Of a stretch of DNA of 22,108 bases, positions 5,493-14,411 are shown piece by piece. A model generated the notes under the pieces. It searched no databases, was not told the DNA's origin, and saw only the letters and a program-made list of their open reading frames with translations. The position numbers and the translations under genes were made by a program. The DNA comes from a bacterium (lineage in GTDB: Bacteria; UBA6262), in assembly GCA_028716025.1 (NCBI GenBank), contig JAQUQP010000011.1:1-22108 (forward strand). The letters are read 5' to 3'. How positions within the stretch are numbered: position 1 is the stretch's first letter; each line of letters begins with the position of its first letter.

Positions 5493-5921
5493 ATGTTTAT
5501 CGGACAGTATGAGCATTCTCTAGATGAAAAAAATAGGTTGTTTATCCCGGCAAAATTCCGTCATGGGCAGCAGGAATTTATCGTTACCCGTGGTTTGGAG
5601 AGTTGCCTGTTTTTATTTACCAAAGAAAATTGGCAGCAGATCACTGAAAAGCTGAATGCCTTGCCTCTGACCAAGCCTGAAGCCAGGTCTTTTATCCGGC
5701 TCTTTGCTTCCGGAGCGCAGGATTGTGACGTAGATGACCAGGGACGTATCCTGGTTCCTAAGATACTTAAAGACTATGCGGTTATTAAAAAGCAAGCTAC
5801 GGTTATCGGCGTGATCAACCGGATCGAGATCTGGGATACGCAAAAATGGAATAGGTTCTATAAAACTGCTAAGCCAAAATACGAAAATATAGCTGGAAAA
5901 CTGACCGAACTGGGGATATAG
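5493..5921 (+). CDS. mraZ: Transcriptional regulator MraZ
   Basis: MraZ is a ring-forming DNA-binding protein that represses the dcw cluster in studied bacteria. Two SpoVT/AbrB-type halves are visible. The first is MFIGQYEHSLDEKNRLFIPAKF (split motif: SLDEKNR at 9-15, PAKFR at 19-23). The second is CDVDDQGRILVPK at 78-90. ATG 5493 is chosen because the family begins with MFxGxY and the resulting 142 aa is the usual length; AAGGA lies just upstream. The open frame extends back to TTG 5463, but those residues come from the intergenic repeat. Two tandem MraZ boxes lie about 60 nt upstream. rsmH starts 10 nt after the stop. Confidence 0.95.
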   Translation: MFIGQYEHSLDEKNRLFIPAKFRHGQQEFIVTRGLESCLFLFTKENWQQITEKLNALPLTKPEARSFIRLFASGAQDCDVDDQGRILVPKILKDYAVIKKQATVIGVINRIEIWDTQKWNRFYKTAKPKYENIAGKLTELGI

Positions 5922-5931
5922 ACAGGACACC

Positions 5932-6879
5932 ATGCTTAAACCCGATTACCATCAGCCTGTCATGCTGAAAGAAGCAGTTACGCTGCTGGATATTAAAAAA
6001 GGCGGCGTATATGTTGACGCTACCATAGGAGGTGGAGGTCATGCCCAAGAAGTGTTGGAGAAAGTCGGTAGTGATGGATTACTTATCGGATTGGATCAAG
6101 ACCAGTCCGCAATTGAGCATTGCCAAGAACTTTTCCAAGGACGAAAGAACATCATCTTGGAACAGGCTAACTTTAGAGACCTTTCCAGAGTCCTTGATCA
6201 AAGAAAGATCAAAGAAATAGACGGGATTTTGTTTGACTTGGGAGTTTCCAGCCGGCAGCTAAATGCGCCTGAACGAGGTTTTAGTTTTATGCAAGATGGC
6301 CCTTTGGATATGAGAATGGACCGTAGCCAAGGGTTAACCGCGGCAGACCTGGTAAACTCAATGGAAGTTAAGGATTTAACTCAGGTCATTAAGGATTACG
6401 GTGAAGAACGGTGGGCTAAACGGATCGCCACAAATATTGTGGCGGCCCGCGGTAACCAGCGCATCAGTTCTACAACCGGTTTAGCCCGCATAGTAGCCGG
6501 TAGTATTCCCAGAAATAAATGGCCGGAAAATATTCATCCGGCTACCAGAACATTCCAAGCTTTGCGTATCATTGTTAATAATGAGCTATCTATATTAAAA
6601 CCGGTTTTTTCTACGGCTATTAGACATTTACGAACGAAGGGTAGGATCGTGGTGATCTCCTTTCATTCTTTGGAAGACAGGATCGTAAAGAATACATTGG
6701 CTGATTTTAGCCGAGGCTGTGTTTGTCCGCCAAAGATGCCCATTTGCGTGTGTGGTCATACGGCGGAGATCAGGATTCTGACGAAGAAACCTTTATTGGC
6801 ACAGGATGAGGAAATAGCGCAGAATCCCCGGTCTCGCAGCGCTAAAATGCGGGCAGCGGAAAGGCTACCCAATGAGTGA
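5932..6879 (+). CDS. rsmH: 16S rRNA (cytosine1402-N4)-methyltransferase RsmH
   Basis: This 315-aa protein uses S-adenosylmethionine to methylate N4 of C1402 in the ribosomal P site. The family motifs are HQPVML (7-12), the SAM-binding VDATIGGGGH (28-37), FDLGVSSRQL (101-110), RGFSF (115-119) and LDMRMD (125-130). The C-terminal part has the conserved VISFHSLEDRIVK segment and ends with SRSAKMRAAERL. An AGGAC ribosome site precedes ATG 5932. Its last codons overlap the ftsL start by 8 nt, indicating translational coupling, as is usual for mraZ-rsmH-ftsL. Confidence 0.97.
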   Translation: MLKPDYHQPVMLKEAVTLLDIKKGGVYVDATIGGGGHAQEVLEKVGSDGLLIGLDQDQSAIEHCQELFQGRKNIILEQANFRDLSRVLDQRKIKEIDGILFDLGVSSRQLNAPERGFSFMQDGPLDMRMDRSQGLTAADLVNSMEVKDLTQVIKDYGEERWAKRIATNIVAARGNQRISSTTGLARIVAGSIPRNKWPENIHPATRTFQALRIIVNNELSILKPVFSTAIRHLRTKGRIVVISFHSLEDRIVKNTLADFSRGCVCPPKMPICVCGHTAEIRILTKKPLLAQDEEIAQNPRSRSAKMRAAERLPNE

Positions 6880-7159
6880 GCGGAGTGCTCGTGGAGCTGT
6901 ACATCGGTTCTTATTCCTGGTCTTATTATTTTGTACCGCTTTGATCTATGTGTGGCAGCAGATCCAGGTAGTGAAAGTCGGCTATACTATAAACCAGTTA
7001 AAACTACAAATTGAAGAACGTGAAAATGATAACCGGTCTTTACGCATGAAACTAAACAATCTGGGTTCCCTGGAGCGGGTTGAGAAAATAGCAAAAGAAC
7101 GTCTTAAAATGATCAATCCGCCGCCTGAAAACATTATCTACCTTGATTCGGAGAGGTAA
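6872..7159 (+). CDS. ftsL: Cell division protein FtsL
   Basis: This 95-aa bitopic membrane protein of the divisome is expected to pair with FtsB and FtsQ and to activate FtsWI. A short basic cytoplasmic tail is followed by one transmembrane helix at about 11-29 (FLFLVLLFCTALIYVWQQI). A periplasmic coiled coil covers about 36-75 (INQLKLQIEERENDNRSLR), and the ending contains RLKMINPPPE, typical of FtsL. ATG 6872 lies inside the end of rsmH, and ftsI begins 3 nt after the stop. Family sequence conservation is low, so the call rests mainly on architecture and position. Confidence 0.9.
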   Translation: MSERSARGAVHRFLFLVLLFCTALIYVWQQIQVVKVGYTINQLKLQIEERENDNRSLRMKLNNLGSLERVEKIAKERLKMINPPPENIIYLDSER

Positions 7160-7162
7160 TCC

Positions 7163-8863
7163 ATGTCCCGCAAGCGCGCAGCTTTGGTTGCTTTTTGTGT
7201 TTTGTTGCTTTTCTTTGCCGTGGTCGGCCGTCTCTATTTTGTACAGGTATTGCAATATCGTAAGTTTACCGGCCTGAAAGAAAAACAGTATATCCAAACC
7301 GTGGAAATCAAGCCCAAGCGGGGGACCATTTTTGATTGCCAAGGCCGTGAGTTGGCCTTAAGCATTGATGTTGATTCAGTCTGCGCTTTTCCACGCCAGA
7401 TCGAAAATATCCCGGAAACAGCGGCTAAGCTGTCTCAGGTCCTGAACCTGGACCAGGAAGTGGTTAAAGAAAAACTGAAATCTGAAAAGTATTTTGTCTG
7501 GATCGCCCGCAAAATAGAAACAGACCAAGCGAGGACTATCAAATCTTATAATTTAAAGGGAGTGGATTTTGTCAAAGAAAGTAAAAGATGCTATCCTGAT
7601 GAGCGTTTGGCCAACCAGTTACTCGGATTTGTTGGTATTGATAATGATGGACTGACTGGAATAGAAAAGTATTATGATGGATACATTAAGGGAGAATCGA
7701 GCTATATCATCCAGGGTAAGGATGGCAGAGGCCGTAGTGTCCTGAATGATACGGAAACATGCTATACCAGTAATAATTCCAATGATCTTATCCTAACCAT
7801 TGATAAAACGATCCAATATATCGCTGAACGGGAATTGGATGCTGCCTGGGCTCAATATAGCGGGCGGAATGCCATAATTATCGTGGAAAAAACAAAGACC
7901 GGAGAGATCCTGGCTTTGGCCGGCCGGCCTACTTTCTCTTATCACAACGTAAAAGAAAGCAGTATTGATGAAATGCGGCTCCGGGCGATTACTGATTTCT
8001 ATGAACCTGGCTCTACTTTTAAAATTGTGACTGCCGCGGCAGCTTTGGAAGAAAACGTGGTAAAACCGGCAGACCGTTATTTTTGTGAAAACGGATCTTA
8101 CAAGGTCGGGCCTACAGTGATCCGGGACCATGAAAAAGAAGGCTGGCTAACTTTTGCTCAGGTCATAGAGCGGTCCTCAAACATCGGTACTGCCAAAGTA
8201 GCTGACAAAGTCGGTCGGGAAAAACTTTATTATTATTCTAAAATGTTTGGTTTTGGCAGTATGACCGGGATCGGATTACCTGGCGAGACACAAGGTTTAC
8301 TACGCAAACCGAAAGACTGGTCAAGTATTTCATTGGGCCGCATTTCCTTTGGCCAGGAAATAGGTGTTACTCCGCTCCAGCTATTGAACGCGGTCAACGC
8401 CGTGGCTAATGGCGGAGTATTGATGCAGCCGATGATCGTTAAAGCTATCCGTAATAAGGACGGCAAGATCATTAAAGAATATAGTCCGCAGATTGTGCGA
8501 AAGGTTGTTTCCCCAGAGACAGCAAAAACCTTAACCGATATACTAAAGGGAGTAGTGGATCGCGGGACTGGATCCATGGCTCAGGTAAAAGGTTATGATA
8601 TCGCGGGTAAGACCGGGACGGCGCAGAAGATAGATCCGAGTATCAGGAAATACTCTGAATCTAAATATGTCGCCAGCTTTGTCGGCTATTTGCCGGCTGA
8701 TGACCCGGAAGTGACTATCCTGGTGATAATCGATGAACCCAAAGAGATATATTGGGGTGGCAGTGTCTGCGCGCCGGTTTTTGCTAATGTGGCCAGGGAT
8801 ATTATGCGCTATCTTAATATACCGGCAAAAACGACTTTATTAGCCAGCAATAAAAAAATATAA
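7163..8863 (+). CDS. ftsI: Septal peptidoglycan transpeptidase FtsI (PBP3, class B PBP)
   Basis: This 566-aa inner-membrane protein cross-links new septal peptidoglycan. A short basic N terminus and one transmembrane helix (about 5-25) are followed by the pedestal domain, with RGTIFDCQGRELA at 53-65. The transpeptidase domain has the active-site Ser284 in STFK (284-287), SSN (338-340) and KTG (483-485). No PASTA domains follow, so it is FtsI-like rather than SpoVD- or Pbp2x-like. GGAGAGG precedes ATG 7163 and overlaps the end of ftsL. It works with FtsW, encoded later in the cluster. Confidence 0.96.
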   Translation: MSRKRAALVAFCVLLLFFAVVGRLYFVQVLQYRKFTGLKEKQYIQTVEIKPKRGTIFDCQGRELALSIDVDSVCAFPRQIENIPETAAKLSQVLNLDQEVVKEKLKSEKYFVWIARKIETDQARTIKSYNLKGVDFVKESKRCYPDERLANQLLGFVGIDNDGLTGIEKYYDGYIKGESSYIIQGKDGRGRSVLNDTETCYTSNNSNDLILTIDKTIQYIAERELDAAWAQYSGRNAIIIVEKTKTGEILALAGRPTFSYHNVKESSIDEMRLRAITDFYEPGSTFKIVTAAAALEENVVKPADRYFCENGSYKVGPTVIRDHEKEGWLTFAQVIERSSNIGTAKVADKVGREKLYYYSKMFGFGSMTGIGLPGETQGLLRKPKDWSSISLGRISFGQEIGVTPLQLLNAVNAVANGGVLMQPMIVKAIRNKDGKIIKEYSPQIVRKVVSPETAKTLTDILKGVVDRGTGSMAQVKGYDIAGKTGTAQKIDPSIRKYSESKYVASFVGYLPADDPEVTILVIIDEPKEIYWGGSVCAPVFANVARDIMRYLNIPAKTTLLASNKKI

Positions 8864-8881
8864 AACACGGAGAGGTTTTGC

Positions 8882-10378
8882 ATGTTACTCAAGGAAGTAT
8901 TGGCGACAATTGATGTCCAGCAAATATTCGGCACAGTCAATGGCATAGAAGTGAACGGGGTAACGTATGATTCACGCAAAGTACAGAATAAACATAATCG
9001 CTATATATTCGTCTGTATTGAAGGATTCAAGGAAAGCGGTACCAAGTATATAAACCAAGCCCTGGAAAAAGGGGCGGTGGCTGTTGTCAGCCAGGAAAAA
9101 CCGGCAATGGAGCTGCTAGTACCTTTTATCCAGGTAGATAATGCCAGAAGCGCGTTAGCCAAAATAGCCGCTAAAATCTATAATTATCCTTCTGATAAGC
9201 TTAAAATGATCGGTATTACCGGCACTAACGGTAAAACTACCATTACCTATATGCTGGAAGCCATTTTACAGGAATATGGGCAGCATACCGGTGTATTGGG
9301 AACTATCGAATACCGTCTTGGCCAGAAAATACTGCCAGCGCCAACCACCACCCCCCAGGCTAGCGATTTGCAGGAATTTCTGGCTGAGATGGTCAAACAA
9401 AAGTTTGAGTATGTAGTTATGGAAGTATCTTCCCATGCTCTGGAATTAAACCGGATAGAGGGATGCGAGTATGATGTGGCTGTTTTTACTAACCTAACCA
9501 GGGATCATTTAGATTTTCATAAAGATTTTGAACATTATTTAGCGGCTAAGGCCAAACTTTTTACCGGATTGGGCAAAAACCAGCGGAAAAAAGGAAAAAC
9601 CAGCGCGGTGGTCAATGTTGATGATCCGGCCGGCAAAAAAATACTGGAAATTATTCCCGGGGGGGTTGAGGTTTTTACTTACGGAATTAGCAATAAAAAC
9701 GCTTTTTTAAGAGCTGAAGATGTCGTATTGTCTCCGGGGATCACGACTTTCTCGTGTTTTATCAATCAAAAAAAGTACTCGGTCCAGCTGTACTTGACGG
9801 GTAAACATAATGTTTATAACGCACTGGCGGCGATAGGGGCGGCAATCAGCCAGGGGATACCGCCGGAAATGGTGATCAAGGGATTAGCCGCGGTTAAAAC
9901 CGTACCCGGTAGATTTGAGCTGGTGGAATGTGGACAAAAATTCACTGTTGTGGTAGACTATGCCCATACGGATGATGCTTTATTTAATGTATTGACCGCG
10001 GCCAGGGAATTACACCCCAAAAGACTGATCACTGTCTTTGGCGCTGGCGGTGATCGTGACCGTACCAAACGACCGTTAATGGGCCAGGTCGCTGCTACTT
10101 TAAGCGATTTTTGTATTGTTACCAGTGACAATCCCCGCAGTGAGGAACCAGAAAAGATCGCCCTGGATATAGAAATTGGGATCAAAAAAGCGGGAAAAAC
10201 AAATTATGTTATTATTCTGGACCGGCATGAAGCGCTGCGAAAAGCGCTGCAAATGGCCGAACCTGATGACTTGGTTTTAATTGCCGGTAAAGGGCATGAG
10301 AATTACCAGATTTTTAAAGATAAAGTAGTCCATTTTGATGATCGGGAAACAGCCAGGCAGATATTAAAGAAACGTTAA
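8882..10378 (+). CDS. murE: UDP-MurNAc-L-Ala-D-Glu:meso-DAP ligase MurE
   Basis: This 498-aa cytoplasmic ATP-dependent ligase adds the third amino acid of the stem peptide. The P-loop is GITGTNGKTT (111-120). EVSSHALEL (181-189) and TNLTRDHLDFH (203-213) are conserved Mur motifs. Lys223 in AAKAKLF matches the carbamylated lysine. DNPR (416-419) is the meso-diaminopimelate signature, so DAP rather than lysine is predicted. The motif normally read as YAHTPDAL is YAHTDDAL here. GGAGAGG lies upstream of ATG 8882. murF follows after 11 nt. Confidence 0.96.
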   Translation: MLLKEVLATIDVQQIFGTVNGIEVNGVTYDSRKVQNKHNRYIFVCIEGFKESGTKYINQALEKGAVAVVSQEKPAMELLVPFIQVDNARSALAKIAAKIYNYPSDKLKMIGITGTNGKTTITYMLEAILQEYGQHTGVLGTIEYRLGQKILPAPTTTPQASDLQEFLAEMVKQKFEYVVMEVSSHALELNRIEGCEYDVAVFTNLTRDHLDFHKDFEHYLAAKAKLFTGLGKNQRKKGKTSAVVNVDDPAGKKILEIIPGGVEVFTYGISNKNAFLRAEDVVLSPGITTFSCFINQKKYSVQLYLTGKHNVYNALAAIGAAISQGIPPEMVIKGLAAVKTVPGRFELVECGQKFTVVVDYAHTDDALFNVLTAARELHPKRLITVFGAGGDRDRTKRPLMGQVAATLSDFCIVTSDNPRSEEPEKIALDIEIGIKKAGKTNYVIILDRHEALRKALQMAEPDDLVLIAGKGHENYQIFKDKVVHFDDRETARQILKKR

Positions 10379-10389
10379 GAGAGAAATTA

Positions 10390-11781
10390 ATGGAAAATAT
10401 ATCCTTGCAGGAGATAATAAAAGCGACCAGCGGCACTTTGTTTAAAGGAAGTGCCGCTCTTTGTTTGCCTGATCTTTGCACTGATACCCGGCTGGTAAAA
10501 AAGGGCAATACTTTCTTGGCTCTTAAAGGGCCGCATTTCAATGCTAATGATCTTTTAGCTGAGGCAGTGAAGAACGGGGCGGCAGGACTAATTTGTGAAA
10601 AACTCCCTGCGCCGGCTTTAATGCGGAAATTAGTATTTGTAATTATCGTTAAAGACGGTTTATTAGCCTTGCAGCAGATTGCCACAGTATACCGCCAGAA
10701 ATTTAATATACCGGTAGTAGCGATCACCGGGTCAAATGGGAAAACTACGACCAAGGAAATGGTCGGAAAAATATTCTCCCGCCGTTTTAAAACCTTGGTT
10801 ACATCCGGTAATCTCAATAACCAGATCGGTGTGCCCTTAACCCTGTTGCGGTTACGCAAACAGCACCAGGCAGCTGTGCTGGAATTGGGCACATCAGCCC
10901 TAGGTGAAATTGAGGCTTTGGCCAGGATGGCCAAACCCACGATTGGAGTGATCACGTGCATCGGGCATTCCCACCTGCAAGGGCTTAAGGATCTGCCTAC
11001 TGTCTTAGAAGCAAAAATGGAATTGATCGAAAATATCAGCGCTTCCGGTGTCGCTATTCTGAATAATGACGATCCTTGGCTGCGCAAAAAACTAAGAAAT
11101 ATTAGCTGCCGGGTGATAACTTTTGGTATCCTGCATCGAGCGGATGTTACCGCGCTAAAGATAAGCGCTAAACCTGGGAAAAATAAAATTGATTTTATAT
11201 TGGCTAAAGGGCTGTTGCGCAGGAAAGTAATATTTAATATTTTGGGTAGACATAATGTGTATAATGCTTTGGCTGCGGCCAGTGCGGGTTTAGCGGCAGG
11301 CATCCCGTTTGCTGATATCTTAAAAGGATTATCCGCTTTTCAAGCGGTCAGCGGCCGGATGAAGATGGTTAAGAAAAAAGGTTTGACTATTCTGGATGAC
11401 AGCTATAACGCCAATCCGGATTCCATGAAAGCGGCATTGCATACTTTGGAGAATTTTGGCTGCGATAGGAGAAGGATCGCTGTTTTAGGAGATATGCTGG
11501 AGTTGGGAAAGGAAAGCAGTAAAAAGCATTGGGAAATAGGGGAAATTATTGGACAATTAGGCCTCGATATGCTATATACAATAGGACCGCAAAGCCAGCT
11601 CACCGCCAGGGCGGCTATGCAAGCCGGAATAGCCCTGGATAAAATCAATTGTTTCAGTATTGGTGAAGAAAATTTATTACTGCGCGCACTGAAGGAAAAT
11701 GTACGTCGCGGGGACGTGGTACTATTTAAAGCCTCCCATGGTTTACATTTGGAAAAAATAGTAGATGGTATTTTGCGTTAA
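10390..11781 (+). CDS. murF: UDP-MurNAc-tripeptide:D-Ala-D-Ala ligase MurF
   Basis: This 463-aa cytoplasmic ligase joins the D-Ala-D-Ala made by Ddl to UDP-MurNAc-tripeptide, completing the pentapeptide precursor. The P-loop [12 protein letters not shown] is at 111-122. [14 protein letters not shown] (the family's acceptor-site motif), HNVYNALAA and [15 protein letters not shown] are all intact. The length is typical. The ribosome site is a modest GAGAG before ATG 10390. mraY begins 11 nt after the stop, so murE-murF-mraY are tightly coupled. Confidence 0.96.
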   Translation: MENISLQEIIKATSGTLFKGSAALCLPDLCTDTRLVKKGNTFLALKGPHFNANDLLAEAVKNGAAGLICEKLPAPALMRKLVFVIIVKDGLLALQQIATVYRQKFNIPVVAITGSNGKTTTKEMVGKIFSRRFKTLVTSGNLNNQIGVPLTLLRLRKQHQAAVLELGTSALGEIEALARMAKPTIGVITCIGHSHLQGLKDLPTVLEAKMELIENISASGVAILNNDDPWLRKKLRNISCRVITFGILHRADVTALKISAKPGKNKIDFILAKGLLRRKVIFNILGRHNVYNALAAASAGLAAGIPFADILKGLSAFQAVSGRMKMVKKKGLTILDDSYNANPDSMKAALHTLENFGCDRRRIAVLGDMLELGKESSKKHWEIGEIIGQLGLDMLYTIGPQSQLTARAAMQAGIALDKINCFSIGEENLLLRALKENVRRGDVVLFKASHGLHLEKIVDGILR

Positions 11782-11792
11782 TAGAGGGTGGA

Positions 11793-12872
11793 ATGTTTTA
11801 TCATTTTTTGTATCCATTACATCATATTTTCAGCCCATTCAATGTTTTTCAGTATATTACCTTCCGTTCTGTCGGAGCGGCTTTGACCGCATTGATCATC
11901 AGCCTCTTGATCACGCCTGGAGTTATCCGCAAATTAAGAACTTTCCATATCGGTCAGCATATCCGCACCGATGGTCCGGAAACGCATTTAAAGAAAGAAG
12001 GGACCCCGACTATGGGTGGGGTCATTATTCTGGTTTCTATGATTTTCAGCACCTTCTTATGGGCCCGGATTAATAACCGCTTTATCATTATCGGGATATT
12101 TGCCGCTGTCTGGTTGGGATTACTCGGATTTTACGACGATTATCTTAAACTGGTTAAAAAGAATCCCCGCGGGCTTTCCGCGAACTATAAATTACTAGGT
12201 CAGATCGTCCTGGCCTTGATCATAGCCTGCTATTTATATATGTTCCCGGTAAATTCATCTTATACCACTAAAGTAAATGTACCATTGATAAAAATGCTTA
12301 ATTTGGGATATTTTTATATCCCTTTTGTGGTCATAATGATCGTAGGCGCTTCTAATGCTGTGAATCTGACAGATGGATTGGATGGGCTGGCTATCGGAAA
12401 TATTATTTTTGCCGCTTTGACCTATGCCGCCCTGACCTACGTCACGGGTAACTTCAAATTTGCCTCGTACCTGAAAATCATTTATGCTCCAGGTACCGGA
12501 GAGCTCACCGTGTTATTGGCCGCTATGATCGGAGCTTGTCTTGGTTTTCTCTGGTATAACGCGTATCCGGCTGAGGTCTTTATGGGCGATACAGGTTCTC
12601 TTTTCTTGGGTGGGACCCTTGGTATCGTCGCAGTGTGCATAAAACATGAGGTACTGCTGGCCTTGGTTGGCGGTATTTTTGTGATCGAAGCATTATCCGT
12701 CATTTTACAGGTAGGTTCATTCCGGTTACGCGGTAAACGTATCTTTAAAATGGCTCCTATACACCATCATTTTGAATTAAAAGGTTGGTCGGAACCGAAA
12801 GTAGTGGTCAGGTTCTGGATCGTAGGCATTATCCTGGCCTTCCTGGCATTTGCTACGTTAAAGTTAAGATAA
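11793..12872 (+). CDS. mraY: Phospho-MurNAc-pentapeptide translocase MraY
   Basis: This 359-aa polytopic inner-membrane enzyme transfers phospho-MurNAc-pentapeptide from UDP to undecaprenyl phosphate, forming lipid I. About ten hydrophobic helices are visible. The active-site motifs are GTPTMGG (70-76), the Asp pair at 115-116 (FYDDYLK), [13 protein letters not shown] (188-200), FMGDTGS (263-269) and HHHFE (324-328). AGGGTGGA lies directly before ATG 11793. The gene closes the tightly packed first part of the cluster; a repeat-containing spacer of 101 nt separates it from murD. Confidence 0.97.
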   Translation: MFYHFLYPLHHIFSPFNVFQYITFRSVGAALTALIISLLITPGVIRKLRTFHIGQHIRTDGPETHLKKEGTPTMGGVIILVSMIFSTFLWARINNRFIIIGIFAAVWLGLLGFYDDYLKLVKKNPRGLSANYKLLGQIVLALIIACYLYMFPVNSSYTTKVNVPLIKMLNLGYFYIPFVVIMIVGASNAVNLTDGLDGLAIGNIIFAALTYAALTYVTGNFKFASYLKIIYAPGTGELTVLLAAMIGACLGFLWYNAYPAEVFMGDTGSLFLGGTLGIVAVCIKHEVLLALVGGIFVIEALSVILQVGSFRLRGKRIFKMAPIHHHFELKGWSEPKVVVRFWIVGIILAFLAFATLKLR

Positions 12873-12878
12873 GGATAG

Positions 12879-12956
12879 CGAATTACTCGAAAGATAGCGA
12901 ATATCGCGAATTAATATATTTGAGTCATTAGCATCCTTTCATTCGTTTAATTCGTG
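12879..12956. repeat. GAATTA-word repeat between mraY and murD
   Basis: The spacer holds repeated words GCGAATTA and GCGAATAT, followed by the opposite orientation TTAATTCG. The segment 12922-12956 matches 14366-14400 before ftsW at 29 of 35 positions. It appears to be a dispersed repeat with both arm orientations, not a gene. Confidence 0.6.
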
Positions 12957-12973
12957 TCCTTAAGGATATATAC

Positions 12974-14329
12974 ATGTTCGCATTCAGCTGCAAAAGAATT
13001 TTGATATTAGGCGCTGCCCGCAGTGGCCTGGCGTGCGCCAATCTATTAGCGAGAAAAGGGGCCCAGGTTATTATTAACGATAATAATGCCCGGTCACTGA
13101 CAGCTAAAGACCTAATGCTATTGAAGCAAAAGGGGATCATGGTTAAAACCGGCGGGCATCCTGTATCCTTGTTGTCTGGTATTGATTTTATCGTTGTTTC
13201 TCCCGGGATCCGCTCTGACCTGCCATTACTGCAAAAAGCCCGTCAACAAAATATTCCCGTCTTAAGTGAAATTGAAGTGGCCTACAGCTATTTAACTTCT
13301 CCGATCATTGCTATTACCGGGACAAACGGTAAAACTACTACTACTAGTCTTATTGGTGAAATATTCCGGCAAGCTGGCCGGAAGACATTGGTCTGCGGCA
13401 ATATTGGCCGGCCCATCTCGGCGATTGCCTCTAAGGCCGGCCGGAATGGGATTGTGGTTGCCGAGATCAGCAGTTTCCAGTTGGAAAACATAGTAAATTT
13501 CCATCCTCATATTTCGGTTATGCTTAATATAACTCCGGATCACCTGGACCGGTATCCTGATCTTGCCGCCTATGCGCGGGCAAAAAAACAAATTTACCGC
13601 AACCAGGAACAAAATGATTATGCCGTCATTAACTACGATGATCCGGCCAGCCGGAAAAGCGCCGACAAGATCAAATCCACTGTAGTGTTTTTCTCACGCA
13701 AGAAGATATTGGCTCGTGGAATATTCGTTAAAAATGGGACTATCTTGGCAAAACTGAACGGGAAACAGCGGAAAATAATTAAAACAAAGGAAATAGGCAT
13801 TCCGGGTCCGCATAATCTGGAAAATGCGCTAGCCGCTATTGCCTGCGGAATTCTGGGCCAGGTAGCTATCTCCAACATCAAAAATACGGTGAGAACTTTC
13901 CGCGGTGTTGAGCATAGGTTGGAGTTGGTCGGGATAGTTAAGGGAGTGAAGTATATCAATGATTCAAAAGCCACAAATGTTGATTCGGTTATTAAAGCGC
14001 TGGAAAGTTTTCCCGATAAGGTGATCCTGATCGCTGGAGGCAGGGATAAAGGCAGCCCGTATCTGCCCTTGTCCAAACTGGTAAAGCGTAAAGTAAAAGC
14101 TCTTATTTTATTAGGCGAGGCAAAGGATAAAATCAATAAAGAATTAGGGTCTTTAACCAGGGCTTTTATGGTTAAAAGCCTGGTTGAAGCGGTGAAATTA
14201 GGACAGCAATTAGCTTGTCCCGGAGACACGGTACTGTTGTCTCCAGCCTGTGCCAGTTATGATATGTTCACTAATTATGAACAGCGCGGCCAGGTTTTTA
14301 AGGATGAAGTGAAAAAGTTAAGTGAATAA
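12974..14329 (+). CDS. murD: UDP-MurNAc-L-Ala:D-Glu ligase MurD
   Basis: This 451-aa cytoplasmic ATP-dependent ligase adds D-glutamate to UDP-MurNAc-L-Ala. An N-terminal UDP-binding Rossmann segment has LGAARSG (12-18). The P-loop GTNGKTTTT is at 116-124. EISSFQLE, NITPDHLDRY and NDSKATN are diagnostic of MurD. ATG 12974 has AAGGA about 10 nt upstream. It is separated from both mraY and ftsW by members of the same 35-nt repeat family, yet remains in the same orientation and order as in E. coli. Confidence 0.96.
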   Translation: MFAFSCKRILILGAARSGLACANLLARKGAQVIINDNNARSLTAKDLMLLKQKGIMVKTGGHPVSLLSGIDFIVVSPGIRSDLPLLQKARQQNIPVLSEIEVAYSYLTSPIIAITGTNGKTTTTSLIGEIFRQAGRKTLVCGNIGRPISAIASKAGRNGIVVAEISSFQLENIVNFHPHISVMLNITPDHLDRYPDLAAYARAKKQIYRNQEQNDYAVINYDDPASRKSADKIKSTVVFFSRKKILARGIFVKNGTILAKLNGKQRKIIKTKEIGIPGPHNLENALAAIACGILGQVAISNIKNTVRTFRGVEHRLELVGIVKGVKYINDSKATNVDSVIKALESFPDKVILIAGGRDKGSPYLPLSKLVKRKVKALILLGEAKDKINKELGSLTRAFMVKSLVEAVKLGQQLACPGDTVLLSPACASYDMFTNYEQRGQVFKDEVKKLSE

Positions 14330-14400
14330 CTCAAATGATGGTAAATGTCTCAAATAAAGAAATTAGAGTAATTAGCATCTTCTCATTCGTGTAATTCGCC
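14330..14400. repeat. GAATTA-word repeat between murD and ftsW
   Basis: 14366-14400 matches 12922-12956 at 29 of 35 positions and contains TTAGCATC and TGTAATTCGCC. The spacer ends with the ftsW ribosome site GAGG. The repeat forms most of this 82-nt spacer. Confidence 0.6.
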
Positions 14401-14411
14401 AGAGGTTTTAT

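Noticed and set aside
10314..11303. 329-codon open frame on the minus strand
   Set aside because: It is antisense to murE/murF, whose motifs are complete; the frame is an effect of Mur codon usage.
13633..14229. 198-codon minus-strand open frame
   Set aside because: It is antisense to the conserved part of murD, with no ribosome site or recognisable domain.
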